Below, one piece after another: positions 7,217 through 16,209 of a stretch of DNA of 64,000 nt; within the stretch, counting starts at the first letter, position 1; the number at the start of each line of letters is the position of its first letter. Location of the stretch: assembly GCA_041622675.1 (NCBI GenBank), contig JBFJYH010000005.1, positions 1 to 64,000 on the forward strand. The letters are read 5' to 3'. The position numbers were made by a program, and so were the translations under genes. Source of the stretch: Reddybacter sp041622675. Its GTDB lineage: Bacteria > Pseudomonadota > Gammaproteobacteria > Pseudomonadales > Porticoccaceae. The notes under the pieces are model-generated. The model was not told where the DNA came from and did no database searches. It worked only from the letters and a program-made list of their open reading frames with translations.

Positions 7217-7346
7217 AAAAGCTTGAATGTGTTGTGGGCTCTCTTCCTTGTTGGCCCAAGTTGTAGATGGGGTCAATAGAGGTGATTTAAAGTCCACAGG
7301 GGTATTTTAACACAGTCTATTAGTGTCAGGCTGTCAATGTGTGCCT

Positions 7347-7826
7347 TTAGCTTGAGTGGCTGAGTATGCGTTGTTTTTGGCGTTGCCAGTCGCGATTTTT
7401 GTCATCCTGACGTTTGTCATACTCTGCCTTGCCTTTGGCGAGTGCAACTTCGCATTTCACCAGATGGCCCTTCCAGTACAGGGTGGTGCAAATGCAGGTG
7501 TAGCCCTTTTGCTGCACGGCGGCTTCTATTTTGTCGAGCTCGCGACGGTGCAGCAACAGTTTGCGACTGCGGTTGGGTTCGGTGACAAAGTGGGTGGACG
7601 CGGTGGGCAGGGGCTGAATATTGGCGCCAAACAGTAGTGCCTCGCCATTTTGAATGTGTACGTAGCTGTCGGTGAGTTGAATTTTCTTCTCACGGATACT
7701 TTTCACTTCCCATCCCATCAACGCGATGCCGGCTTCAAATTTTTGATCAATTTGATAGTCGTGGCGAGCGCGTTTGTTAACAACGATGGTGTTGGAGCTG
7801 GATTTTTTCTTGGGTTTTTTTGCCAT
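7347..7826 (-). CDS. smpB: SsrA-binding protein SmpB
   Basis: This 159-residue OB-fold protein binds the tRNA-like domain of tmRNA and delivers it to stalled ribosomes. The family blocks are present: NKRARHDYQIDQKFEAGIAL early, GWEVKSIREKK in the middle, and the basic tail KAEYDKRQDDKNRDWQRQK that enters the mRNA channel. The N-terminus has the usual lysine-rich start. Its partner ssrA follows on the same strand after about 130 bp. Length is normal. Confidence 0.97.
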   Translation of the reverse strand: MAKKPKKKSSSNTIVVNKRARHDYQIDQKFEAGIALMGWEVKSIREKKIQLTDSYVHIQNGEALLFGANIQPLPTASTHFVTEPNRSRKLLLHRRELDKIEAAVQQKGYTCICTTLYWKGHLVKCEVALAKGKAEYDKRQDDKNRDWQRQKQRILSHSS

Positions 7827-7947
7827 GGCGCGATTATACGGTGTGATGGGGGCTCTGCCTATGCTTGGCGGGCTTTGTCTTAGGCAGGGGGAGGCTTGCG
7901 GTTTTGTACAAGGCAGACAGAGGGTACAATGACCGTCTTGTCATAGA

Positions 7948-9333
7948 ATGAGTTTCGCCTTGAGTCAGACACAGTTTTATCCGGCGTGGCGCAGCCGCTG
8001 GGTGTTTATATTGGCGGCCACCGGTTCGGCGGTTGGGCTGGGCAATATTTGGAAGTTCCCCTATATCACCGGCGAAAATGGCGGTGGTGCGTTTGTTCTG
8101 GTGTATTTGCTGTGTATTCTATTATTAGGCATTCCCGTTATGGTGGCAGAGGTCATGCTCGGGCGGTGCGGGCGTCAAAGTCCGGTCAATGCCATGCGTC
8201 AACTCACCGCTGACGCCGACTTGCATGGTTTTTGGAAAAGTATTGGCTGGCTTGGCGTGGTGGCTGGCCTGTTAATTCTTTCTTATTATTCGGTGATTGC
8301 CGGCTGGGCACTGGCTTATATCCCTGAGATGGGCAAGGGCACGTTTCAAGGTGTGGGGCCGCTTGAATCCCAGGCATTTTTTGACGCCTTGTTGGCCGAT
8401 AAAGGGCGATTGCTGGGCTGGCAGTCACTGTTTATGCTGCTAACAGTGGGTGTGGTGGTCTTTGGCGTGGTTAAAGGTCTCGGTGTTGCCGTACGCATAT
8501 TGATGCCACTGTTGTTTGTTTTGCTGCTGGCTATGTTGGCTTTTGCTTATCGCTACGGCGATTTCGGTGGCGCAGCTGAGTTTTTATTTCATCTGGATTT
8601 TTCTGAGCTCACCGGTCGCTCTGTACTTGAGGCACTGGGCCACTCCTTCTTTACGCTGAGTTTGGGCATGGGTTCTATCATGGCTTACGGTGCCTATATG
8701 CCGGCGACAGCGAGCATCGGTAAAACGGTTTTGACCATTGCCTTTTTGGACACGCTAGTGGCGTTGATGGCGGGTATGGCTATTTTCCCCATTGTTTTTG
8801 CCCACCCAGATATTAATCCTGCAGCGGGCCCCGAGCTGTTATTTGTGAGTTTGCCGGTGGCCTTTGGTGCCATGCCCGGCGGTTTGGCGGTCGGTCTGGT
8901 GTTTTTTATTTTGGTCACCGTTGCTGCTTGGAGTTCGGCGATTTCCTTAATAGAGCCAGCCGTGGCCTGGTTGATCGAGCGTCGTGGCTTTAATCGTTTT
9001 ACGGCGAATATATTGTTGGGGCTCCTGGCTTGGGTATTGGGCTTTGGTACCATATTGTCATTCAATGACTGGGCGGGTTTTACTCTGGGTGGTTTTACTT
9101 TCTTTGGCGCCATGGATTTTTTGACCTCGCGTATACTGCTGCCTCTCACCGGTTTGTTCATTGCCGTTTTTGTTGGTTGGATTATGCCGCGCAAGATGGT
9201 GAAAAATGAGCTTAATGGCGATAAATCAGTGATGTATTTCTGTTGGTTCTGGGTGTTGCGTTGCATCTGCCCCTTGGCGATTGGTGTCGTGCTGTTGGTG
9301 GGTCTTTACGATACCTTCACAGCGGCTGGCTAG
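7948..9333 (+). CDS. Sodium-dependent transporter of the NSS/SNF family
   Basis: This is a 461-residue inner-membrane symporter of the neurotransmitter:sodium symporter family (LeuT fold), which takes up amino acids or related compounds with Na+. The signature in TM1, ATGSAVGLGNIWKFPY, starts near residue 24 and is followed by NGGGAFVLVYL. About twelve membrane segments can be read. The substrate cannot be told from sequence. It is divergent from smpB and is followed after 11 bp by ratA. The start ATG at 7948 gives the short cytoplasmic N-terminus usual for bacterial members. Confidence 0.92.
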   Translation: MSFALSQTQFYPAWRSRWVFILAATGSAVGLGNIWKFPYITGENGGGAFVLVYLLCILLLGIPVMVAEVMLGRCGRQSPVNAMRQLTADADLHGFWKSIGWLGVVAGLLILSYYSVIAGWALAYIPEMGKGTFQGVGPLESQAFFDALLADKGRLLGWQSLFMLLTVGVVVFGVVKGLGVAVRILMPLLFVLLLAMLAFAYRYGDFGGAAEFLFHLDFSELTGRSVLEALGHSFFTLSLGMGSIMAYGAYMPATASIGKTVLTIAFLDTLVALMAGMAIFPIVFAHPDINPAAGPELLFVSLPVAFGAMPGGLAVGLVFFILVTVAAWSSAISLIEPAVAWLIERRGFNRFTANILLGLLAWVLGFGTILSFNDWAGFTLGGFTFFGAMDFLTSRILLPLTGLFIAVFVGWIMPRKMVKNELNGDKSVMYFCWFWVLRCICPLAIGVVLLVGLYDTFTAAG

Positions 9334-9344
9334 GGGCTGGGGCT

Positions 9345-9794
9345 ATGAAAAAAACGTCTATTCAGCGTAGTGCCTTGGTGCTGCACCCAGCACACGCTAT
9401 GTTCGATTTGGTGAACGATATTGAAGCCTACCCCCAGTACATGGATGGCTGTTGCGGCGCACAGGTGATGTCCCGGGATGATAAAGAGATTATTGCCCGG
9501 CTGGATTTACGCAAGGCGGGGATTAGCCACAGTTTTACTACGCGCAATCACTTGTCGGCTCCCCAGTTGGTGGAGATGACCCTTGTTGATGGACCCTTTA
9601 GTTACTTTCAGGGTGTATGGCAATTTAAAGCTCTGCAGGAAAATGCGTCGAAAGTCAGTCTTGATCTGGAGTTCGAATTTAAAAATGGCGTGTTGAATAA
9701 GACGGCAGGCAAATTATTTACACGCGTGGCCGATAATTTGGTGGCAGCGCTGGTGCAACGCGCTGATGCTATTCTCTCTACTGCCAATCACTAG
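9345..9794 (+). CDS. ratA: RatA, START/coenzyme Q-binding family protein
   Basis: This 149-residue protein belongs to the RatA/Coq10 family (polyketide cyclase/START fold). E. coli RatA was described as a ribosome-associated toxin, while relatives bind ubiquinone. The start ATGAAAAAAACG at 9345 is chosen because the conserved N-terminus IQRSALVLHPAHAMFDLVNDIEAYPQY follows at once. The hallmark blocks YPQYMDGC and the C-terminal LVQRAD are present. It is followed by ratB after 21 bp, the standard ratA-ratB arrangement next to smpB. Confidence 0.93.
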   Translation: MKKTSIQRSALVLHPAHAMFDLVNDIEAYPQYMDGCCGAQVMSRDDKEIIARLDLRKAGISHSFTTRNHLSAPQLVEMTLVDGPFSYFQGVWQFKALQENASKVSLDLEFEFKNGVLNKTAGKLFTRVADNLVAALVQRADAILSTANH

Positions 9795-9815
9795 AGTGTC
9801 TGAGGTTGCATAAAA

Positions 9816-10187
9816 ATGTTGTCAGATGAAGACCCTGAAGCCTTAATAGAAAGCATTGTTGTCGAAGTGGCTTATGCGCTACCTGATAAACAAGAAATCA
9901 TTAGCTTGTCGGTATTGCCCGGCACCACGGCACGACAAGCGGTGCGAGAGTCAAATATTGTCGCAGTGTTTCCCGAGATTGATGTCGACACTGCAACACT
10001 GGGAATTTTTAGTCATACGTTGGGCACGAAAGGTATGCCCACAGCGGAAGACTATGTGTTGAAGCCAATGGATAGGGTGGAAATTTATCGTCCCCTCATT
10101 GCCGACCCCAAAGAGGTGCGCAAGCAGCGCGCTGCTAAAGCTCGGCAAGAGCGGGCGGCACAAAAGGGCCAACAAAATGCTGGTTAG
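9816..10187 (+). CDS. ratB: RatB / RnfH family ubiquitin-like protein
   Basis: This 123-residue protein of the UPF0125 (RnfH) family has a beta-grasp fold and is encoded with RatA in most gammaproteobacteria. The conserved region runs from VEVAYALPDKQEI through LPGTTARQAV to VEIYRPLIADPKEVRK, and the tail is basic. Its function is not established. It sits 21 bp after ratA in an evident operon. Confidence 0.92.
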   Translation: MLSDEDPEALIESIVVEVAYALPDKQEIISLSVLPGTTARQAVRESNIVAVFPEIDVDTATLGIFSHTLGTKGMPTAEDYVLKPMDRVEIYRPLIADPKEVRKQRAAKARQERAAQKGQQNAG

Positions 10188-10236
10188 TAGGAGGCCTTAT
10201 GGCGTTGGTCAGCTGTAGCTGATTGAGGGATAGGGT

Positions 10237-10908
10237 TTACTGGGTTGATGTGGGGGCTTTGGCTTCAAGTTTGGCGGGTGATGGTAGTGCTTGTGCTTCA
10301 ACGACACCACTATCTTTGACTTTGTCGCTTGTGGCTTCTGTACTCTCGGCTTCGTCGCTTGTGGCTTCTGTACTCTCGGCTTCGTCGCTTGTGGCTTCTG
10401 TACTCTCGGCCTCGTCGCTTGTGGCTTCTGTACTCTCGGCCTCGTCGCTTGTGGCTTCTGTACTCTCGGCTTCGTAGCTTGTGGCTTCTGTGCCCTCGGC
10501 CTTGTCGCTGGTGGCTTCTGTGCTCTCGGCTTCGTCGCTTGCGACGTTTACTTTCTCATCAGTGGTGGCAGGTTTTACGTCGCTTGGCAGGTAATCACCA
10601 CTGAAATGAGTGAGTGTGTTGCCGTCAAAAAAGACGGTGATTTTTCTACGCCTCTCCTTTCTGCCAGGGCGTTTAATGCTGTAATAGTAGTCCCAGCGGT
10701 CCTGGTCAAAGGTGTCCATGAGCAAGGGTGTTCCCAAAATATAGCGCACCTGGGAACGGGTCATGCCGGGGCGTAACTTGTCGACCATATCCTGCTTGAC
10801 GATATTGCCCTGCTGCACCGTCACTTTGTGAATGTCGGGGTATTTGAGGTAGGAGCAGCCGTTTGTGAATGCGGCAATTAGGAGGGCCAGGATAAAGCGG
10901 CTTGGCAT
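10237..10908 (-). CDS. bamE: Outer-membrane assembly lipoprotein BamE with repeat-expanded C-terminus
   Basis: BamE is a lipoprotein subunit of the Bam complex that inserts outer-membrane proteins. The lipobox is TNGC with Cys18. The BamE core follows: LRPGMTRSQVRYILGTP, then a FDQDRWDYYYSIKRPG block, ending near residue 113. The protein is 223 residues, about twice the usual length, because an acidic low-complexity tail follows that contains seven copies of a ten-residue unit (type ESTEATSDEA). The reading frame stays open through the repeat, so the tail is probably made and periplasmic. The gene is divergent from fur, 70 bp apart, the normal pairing. Confidence 0.94.
   Translation of the reverse strand: MPSRFILALLIAAFTNGCSYLKYPDIHKVTVQQGNIVKQDMVDKLRPGMTRSQVRYILGTPLLMDTFDQDRWDYYYSIKRPGRKERRRKITVFFDGNTLTHFSGDYLPSDVKPATTDEKVNVASDEAESTEATSDKAEGTEATSYEAESTEATSDEAESTEATSDEAESTEATSDEAESTEATSDEAESTEATSDKVKDSGVVEAQALPSPAKLEAKAPTSTQ
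10321..10540. repeat. 30-bp tandem repeat inside bamE
   Basis: About seven head-to-tail 30-bp units (type GCTTGTGGCTTCTGTACTCT on the plus strand) differ by only a few bases; four consecutive units are almost identical. The period is a multiple of three, so gain or loss of units changes the length of BamE without a frameshift. Confidence 0.95.
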
Positions 10909-10978
10909 TTGGGGTTCCAGTCTGTGTTTCGAACGGGGATAATACCCTATTAAGTAAATCTGTGAGAAGAGGTCATCA

Positions 10979-11386
10979 ATGTCTCAGGGTAATCAAGAAC
11001 TGAAAAAAGCGGGTTTGAAGGTGACTCACCCTCGCATCAAAATCTTACAAATCATGGAGAACGAAAAACAGCGGCACTTGAGTGCGGATGATGTGTTTCG
11101 CTGTCTACATGAAAAAGGTGAGGATGTGGGTATCGCCACGGTTTATCGTGTACTTACCCAATTTGAAACAGCGGGGTTGATTCAGCGCCATAGTTTTGAT
11201 TCGGGGCCGGCGCTTTACGAGCTCAATCGTGGCGATCATCACGACCATATGGTATGTGTCGATAGTGGTGAGGTGTCAGAATTTCACAACGAAGAAATCG
11301 AGATCCTGCAGCGTCGCATCGCCGCTGAAAAGGGCTATGAGCTGATCGGTCATAGCTTGGTGCTCTATGTAAAGCCCAAAAAGTAG
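10979..11386 (+). CDS. fur: Ferric uptake regulator Fur
   Basis: Fur is an iron-sensing repressor of iron uptake genes. The 135-residue protein has the winged helix with KVTHPRIKILQIME and the recognition part VGIATVYRVLTQFETAGL, then the metal-binding motif GDHHDHMVC. The second CxxC pair usual at the C-terminus is absent, as in several Fur proteins of Pseudomonas type. It is divergent from bamE. No clear Fur box is seen in the 70-bp gap. Confidence 0.95.
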   Translation: MSQGNQELKKAGLKVTHPRIKILQIMENEKQRHLSADDVFRCLHEKGEDVGIATVYRVLTQFETAGLIQRHSFDSGPALYELNRGDHHDHMVCVDSGEVSEFHNEEIEILQRRIAAEKGYELIGHSLVLYVKPKK

Positions 11387-11480
11387 GCAGGCGTTATTTT
11401 TCATTGCCGGTGAATGTGTTGTTACTGGTTGAACAAGTTAACAGGGAGCTATTTAGCATCCCAAGAATGAGGAGAAAAAA

Positions 11481-12608
11481 GTGGAAGACATTAGTTTACA
11501 GTCGCGCATTGACATACTCAGCGAAGAGCAAGTGATGATTCAAGATAGTGCAATTGCCTTTATTGCACAGGATGAAGAGCTGAAAAAAGTTCGTGAAAAT
11601 CGTTTCAAGCAACCGGGTTACGATGCACAAACCTGGACTGAAATGGCCGAGGCCGGTTGGTTGGGATTTTTGGTGCCCGAAAGCTACGAGGGAATTGGCC
11701 TGAGCTTTTCTGATATCAGTCTGGTGTTGATCCAGTTGGGCAAGGGGCTAGTGCCAGCACCGTTTTCTGCTACCGCCGTACTGGCGGCTAGGACGCTCGT
11801 TAAAAGCGATAACGAAACTTTCAAAAAGGCACGCCTGCCCGCGTTGATCAGCGGTGAGTGGAAACCTGCCATCGCCTGGCAGGAAACGCGGGCGACCCTT
11901 GATGTGAAAGCGCAGAAAGTAAGCTGTGTCGATGGCAAGCTAAATGGCCAAAAATTATTTGTGCCCGATGCCGGTGGAGCCGATACCTTTATTGTTTCGG
12001 CGGCGACAGCCGAAGGTACAGTCCTGCATGCGGTTGAAAAAGATGCCAGTGGTTTGAGCATTGAATACGCCCAGCGTGTGGATGGTGGTTTTTATGGCAC
12101 CTTGACCTTCGACAACGTTGATGCAGGTGAGCAAGTCGCGAGCACTGCCGTTGCCGAGCAAGCCTTGGCTAGTGCCTTGGATGAAGCGCGCGTTGCCGCC
12201 AGTGCCGAGCTACTGGGTGTGATGACGCGAGCCTTGGAAATTACCGTTGACTATCTTACCCAGCGCGTGCAGTTTGATAAGCCCATCGGCAGCTTCCAGG
12301 CCCTGCAACACAATGCGGTCGACCTTTTTGTGTTGTCTGAAATTTCGCGCTCCGTGCTGCTACAGACCACTGCGCTGTTTGACGGCGATGCCTCCGATCA
12401 AGAGCGGGCGGTAGCCGCCAGTCAGCTGAAAGCCCGCTGTGGCGATGCTGCACTGCAAATCACTAAAGATGCCATTCAGCTACACGGGGGCATCGGTTAT
12501 ACCGATGAGTGCAATATCGGCCTCTACTTGAAAAAAGCTATGTATCTCTCCTCTCTGTGGGGCAATGCCTCTGCCCACCGTCGTCGTTATGCCGAACTGG
12601 TTTTATAA
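11481..12608 (+). CDS. Acyl-CoA dehydrogenase family protein (first of three)
   Basis: This 375-residue flavoprotein belongs to the acyl-CoA dehydrogenase family, which introduces a trans-2 double bond in acyl-CoA. N-terminal helical part, middle beta domain and C-terminal helices are visible; LHGGIGYTDECNIGLYLKKA is the conserved C-terminal block. Helix-G DEARVAASAELLG carries a Glu where the LCAD/IVD-type base would sit. The middle domain is divergent (no clear FAD-binding SEPxAGSD motif), which suggests the non-flavin-binding partner of a heteromeric enzyme, as in steroid side-chain (ChsE/FadE) dehydrogenases. It starts with GTG after GAGGAG. Confidence 0.85.
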   Translation: MEDISLQSRIDILSEEQVMIQDSAIAFIAQDEELKKVRENRFKQPGYDAQTWTEMAEAGWLGFLVPESYEGIGLSFSDISLVLIQLGKGLVPAPFSATAVLAARTLVKSDNETFKKARLPALISGEWKPAIAWQETRATLDVKAQKVSCVDGKLNGQKLFVPDAGGADTFIVSAATAEGTVLHAVEKDASGLSIEYAQRVDGGFYGTLTFDNVDAGEQVASTAVAEQALASALDEARVAASAELLGVMTRALEITVDYLTQRVQFDKPIGSFQALQHNAVDLFVLSEISRSVLLQTTALFDGDASDQERAVAASQLKARCGDAALQITKDAIQLHGGIGYTDECNIGLYLKKAMYLSSLWGNASAHRRRYAELVL

Positions 12609-12660
12609 AAGGCAGGCGAGACTTAAGTGAACGACACAACATACGTATTGAGGTGAGAAA

Positions 12661-13809
12661 ATGACTGATTACAACGCAATGGCGGATGATGATTTCCGCA
12701 AAATGCTTAACGACTGGTTGGTTGAGAATTACCCTAGCGAACTGCGCTTCCCGGCCGAGCGTATGCACTGGGATCAGTGCGGCGACTGGTACATGACCCT
12801 GGCCAAAAAGGGTTGGTTAGCACCGGGTTGGCCCGTAGAGTATGGCGGTATGGGGCTTGATGCCAATAAGCTATTGATATTAATGGAAGAGTTTGAAGGT
12901 TACGGCGTGGGCCGCACACCGGATCAGGGTATGACTATGATCGGGCCACTGCTAATTCAATACGGCACCGACGAACAGCGGGCGCATTACCTGCCAAAGA
13001 TTCTCAACGGCGAAAATATCTGGTGTCAGGGTTACTCCGAGCCGGGTGCCGGTTCTGACCTCGCCAGCCTGCGCACCGCTGCTGTCCGCGATGGCGATGA
13101 CTACATTGTTAACGGGCACAAGATCTGGACTACTCTGGCGATGGACGCCAACATGATCTTCACCCTGGTGCGCACGAATAAAGAGGGCAAAAAGCAGCAA
13201 GGCATAACCTTTTTGTTGATTCCCCTCGATAGCCCGGGGATTACCGTCCGCGGTATTGATAACCTTGGCATGCACGACGAATTCGCTGAAGTGTTTTTCG
13301 ACGATGTACGCGTTCCCGTCTCGAATGTGGTGGGTAAAGAGAATGATGGCTGGACGATAGCCAAAGCTTTGCTCGGTCACGAGCGCATTTTTATCGGCAG
13401 CCCCAAAATGGCCTCCCTGGCAATGAACCGACTCAAGGCGCTAGCCGAGAGCGCTGATATGTTTAAGGACCCATTGTTTGTCGAGCGCTACACCGTGCTC
13501 AAGTTAGAAATTGAAGATCTGGCTGCGGCTTATACGCGTTTTGTCGAAGTGCTCAAACGAGGCGGCAAGATTGGCGCTGAAGTGTCGATGTTGAAGATCT
13601 GGAATACCGAGACTCAACAGCGCATTACCGATTTGATGCTCGATGTGGCAGGTGAAAACTGTGGAGTATCGGATGCCATTCCTGCTGGTGACACAGCGGT
13701 CAGTGCGCCGGGTGAGTTTATTGGTGCTCGCCCGACCACTATTTATGGCGGCAGTAACCAGATTCAACGCAATATTTTGGCGAAAGCCGTATTGAAACTG
13801 CCTAGCTAA
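12661..13809 (+). CDS. Acyl-CoA dehydrogenase (second of three)
   Basis: This 382-residue acyl-CoA dehydrogenase has the full FAD signature WCQGYSEPGAGSDLASL at 121-137, a helix-G GHERIFIG (Glu241, candidate base of IVD/LCAD type) and the C-terminal TIYGGSNQIQRNILAK. At the position of the MCAD base (YEGT) there is Gly, so catalysis would rely on Glu241. It lies 52 bp after the first dehydrogenase and is closely similar to the third. Substrate unknown; a role in branched, aromatic or steroid side-chain acyl-CoA oxidation is inferred from family resemblance and neighbours elsewhere in the window. Confidence 0.9.
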   Translation: MTDYNAMADDDFRKMLNDWLVENYPSELRFPAERMHWDQCGDWYMTLAKKGWLAPGWPVEYGGMGLDANKLLILMEEFEGYGVGRTPDQGMTMIGPLLIQYGTDEQRAHYLPKILNGENIWCQGYSEPGAGSDLASLRTAAVRDGDDYIVNGHKIWTTLAMDANMIFTLVRTNKEGKKQQGITFLLIPLDSPGITVRGIDNLGMHDEFAEVFFDDVRVPVSNVVGKENDGWTIAKALLGHERIFIGSPKMASLAMNRLKALAESADMFKDPLFVERYTVLKLEIEDLAAAYTRFVEVLKRGGKIGAEVSMLKIWNTETQQRITDLMLDVAGENCGVSDAIPAGDTAVSAPGEFIGARPTTIYGGSNQIQRNILAKAVLKLPS

Positions 13810-13889
13810 GAGGGGGTAGTCTGTGGCGGGTGCAGTGTTACCTGCCATTTTTCAATAGTTCGATCTAAATACAAAGTAGGTAGTTAAAA

Positions 13890-15023
13890 ATGGACGATCA
13901 GGCATTTCGGTTACACGTTCGCGAGTGGCTCGAGGCAAACTTTCCAGAAGAGATGCGCTTCCCGCCCCGGCGCCTGAATTTTGATCAAGCCATGGGCTGG
14001 CATAAAACGCTCAATGAGCAGGGTTGGGTGGCGCCGGGTTGGCCGACTGAACACGGGGGTATGGGTCTAAGCCCTTATCAGCAAATTATCTTTTCTGAAG
14101 AGCTCGACCGCGTGGGTGCTTTTGTTATCCCCAGTTTTGGCGTCACTATGTTGGGCCCGCTATTGCTGGGATATGGCACTGATGAGCAGCGCGCGGAATA
14201 TCTGCCGAAGATTCTCTCGGGTGAGCATATCTGGTGCCAGGGATATTCCGAGCCGGGTGCCGGTTCCGATCTTGCCAGTCTGCGTATGTCTGCTGAAATT
14301 GATGGCGAAGACTACATTGTCAACGGCCAGAAAATTTGGACCACCATGGCGCAACAGGCCAATATGATTTTCCTGTTGGTGCGCACCGATAAAAAAGCGA
14401 AAAAGCAAAAGGGCATTAGCTTTTTATTAGTACCGATGGATACCCCGGGTATCACCGTGCGTGAAATCGACAATATTGGTGGTTACTCTGAATTCGCCGA
14501 AGTCTTTTTCGATAACGTGCGGGTGCCACGCAGTAATATGGTCGGCGCGGTGAATCAAGGCTGGACGATGGCAAAGGCCCTGCTGGGCGCAGAGCGGATT
14601 TTACTTGGCAGTCCCAAGTTGGCGAAGTTTCCCTTGCAGCGTTTGCAGGCAATGGCCAATGAATTTGGCTTGTTTGACGATCCTGTGTTTAAAGCCCGCT
14701 TCACCCAACTCCATATGGAGGTTGAAGATTCGGTGGCAGTTTATATCCGTATGTTAGAGGTGCTGCGTCGCGGTGAACAACTGGGCCCAGAAATCTCTAT
14801 TTTGAAATTGGCGGTAACGGAGATGTTTCAGCGGGTGGCAGATTTAATCCTCAATGCCGCCTCTGAGTTTGCGGGCACAGAATCGGTAATTCCGCTTTCA
14901 GATGGTACAGCTTACAAACCCGTGAACACTTATTACCTGTCACGACCCTCGACTATCTATGGGGGCAGTAGTCAAGTGCAGCGCAATATTTTGGCAAAGG
15001 CTATTTTGAAGCTGCCGGGCTAG
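13890..15023 (+). CDS. Acyl-CoA dehydrogenase (third of three)
   Basis: This 377-residue protein is a close paralogue of the preceding gene along its whole length. It has WCQGYSEPGAGSDLASL at 115-131, Glu235 in GAERILLG and STIYGGSSQVQRNILAK at the end. The pair probably arose by tandem duplication. An 80-bp gap with its own ribosome-binding site (AAGTAGG) separates them. The three genes probably form one transcription unit and act on related substrates, or assemble as heteromers. Confidence 0.9.
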   Translation: MDDQAFRLHVREWLEANFPEEMRFPPRRLNFDQAMGWHKTLNEQGWVAPGWPTEHGGMGLSPYQQIIFSEELDRVGAFVIPSFGVTMLGPLLLGYGTDEQRAEYLPKILSGEHIWCQGYSEPGAGSDLASLRMSAEIDGEDYIVNGQKIWTTMAQQANMIFLLVRTDKKAKKQKGISFLLVPMDTPGITVREIDNIGGYSEFAEVFFDNVRVPRSNMVGAVNQGWTMAKALLGAERILLGSPKLAKFPLQRLQAMANEFGLFDDPVFKARFTQLHMEVEDSVAVYIRMLEVLRRGEQLGPEISILKLAVTEMFQRVADLILNAASEFAGTESVIPLSDGTAYKPVNTYYLSRPSTIYGGSSQVQRNILAKAILKLPG

Positions 15024-15559
15024 CGTTGACCATGGTATGACAAGCGTGGGTGTGGGTTGCGGTGCCTAGGTCTTGCATCGCTATTCCCTCTGTTTTAACG
15101 AGTAGATAAAGGTCGCGTACAGGATGCGGGTTATATTTAGCTCGGGCAGTGGTCAAAAGTAATCCCTCTGTCGGCGAAGTTATCTCGTTGGATGTGGAGG
15201 TGGTATTACCTGACGTCTAGCTGGGGAACACTTCATCGATGCTGAGATGGCTTATGGCCCCATGGTGTTATTGTATCGGCCCCCGCGGCTATCTCACTTA
15301 TTAAAATCGGAGTGGGGAAGGGGGCTGTGCAACAAAAATAAAAGCAAGTTGCCAGCAATCCGCACAAGGTGACCCGCCTTTAGAAAATTATCTCTTCTCT
15401 CTACAAACGACACTGATCCCCAATCGATGACTGGTATTGGGAGGGTAGTTAATTTTATAAATTTACTGTTACTATCTAGGGGTAGCAGTTATGCTGTTTT
15501 AAAGCAGTTTGATTATTTGTCAGTACAATAAAAAATAATTTTATAAAGCAGGGTGCAGT
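15024..15559. other. Intergenic region upstream of the ExbB-ExbD-VWA cluster
   Basis: No gene is evident in these 536 bases; short open frames lack start signals. The last 140 bases are AT-rich and likely hold the promoter of the downstream cluster; TACAAT at about 15526 is a candidate -10, but no good -35 stands at the right distance. Confidence 0.5.
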
Positions 15560-16183
15560 ATGGAGTTGAATTTAATCGAGCAGGGTGGCCCTGTCGTCAT
15601 TGTTCTTATCGGACTCTCAGTTGTAGGTCTAAGCCTAGTTTTCTTTAAGCTCTTTCATTATCGGCATTATTCGATGGGTAAAATCCGCAATATAGAAGGG
15701 GCTATCGACCTTTGGGTTGCGGGTGAACAACAGAGGGCTCTGGAACAGCTGGGTCGTGATCGCGGCCCTTACGCGCAGATGCTCGGCCAAGGTGTTCGCT
15801 GGCTAAATGACGGCGAAAAAGCACGAGATGCTGTGCGAGAAGAGTTAAACCGCCAGGGCCAGAAAATTATTTCCCGAGTCAATGGTATGAATGGCTTTGT
15901 CGAGCAAATTGCTTATCTATCACCTATGCTCGGCTTGTTAGGTACAGTGTTGGGTATGATTGATGTGTTTCGCGGTCTCGCTAATCAGGGCAGCGGTGGT
16001 GATACCGGTGCACTGGCAGGTGGTATTTGGGAGGCGTTAATGACCACTGCAGTAGGACTGACCGTCGCTATTCCCTTTGCTTTAATTTATTACTTGCTCG
16101 ATAGCCATGCCACGACCATTCGTCGCAGTATGGAGGATCAGTTGACACGACTGTTCACTATTAATCTCTACGACAAGCCTTAA
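15560..16183 (+). CDS. exbB: MotA/TolQ/ExbB proton channel protein
   Basis: This 207-residue inner-membrane protein forms the pentameric part of a proton-driven motor of ExbB/TolQ type. Three membrane segments are visible: residues about 12-32, about 113-135 (YLSPMLGLLGTVLGMIDVF, the conserved TM2 block) and about 152-175 (ALMTTAVGLTVAIPFALIYY, TM3). The long cytoplasmic loop between TM1 and TM2 is typical of ExbB. It is the first gene of a run with two ExbD genes and a VWA protein, so it powers that system and not necessarily a TonB receptor. Confidence 0.93.
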   Translation: MELNLIEQGGPVVIVLIGLSVVGLSLVFFKLFHYRHYSMGKIRNIEGAIDLWVAGEQQRALEQLGRDRGPYAQMLGQGVRWLNDGEKARDAVREELNRQGQKIISRVNGMNGFVEQIAYLSPMLGLLGTVLGMIDVFRGLANQGSGGDTGALAGGIWEALMTTAVGLTVAIPFALIYYLLDSHATTIRRSMEDQLTRLFTINLYDKP

Positions 16184-16209
16184 GCACTGCTCAAAGGGGT
16201 CGTCTCGCT

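Noticed and set aside
7035..7226. Plus-strand open frame within the tmRNA gene
   Set aside because: The DNA encodes tmRNA on the minus strand, with tag reading frame and acceptor pairing; the plus-strand frame is incidental.
10321..10540. Array of 30-bp repeats that could be taken for a CRISPR
   Set aside because: The units are head to tail without spacers, lie in frame inside bamE and encode a ten-residue protein repeat. There is no cas gene.
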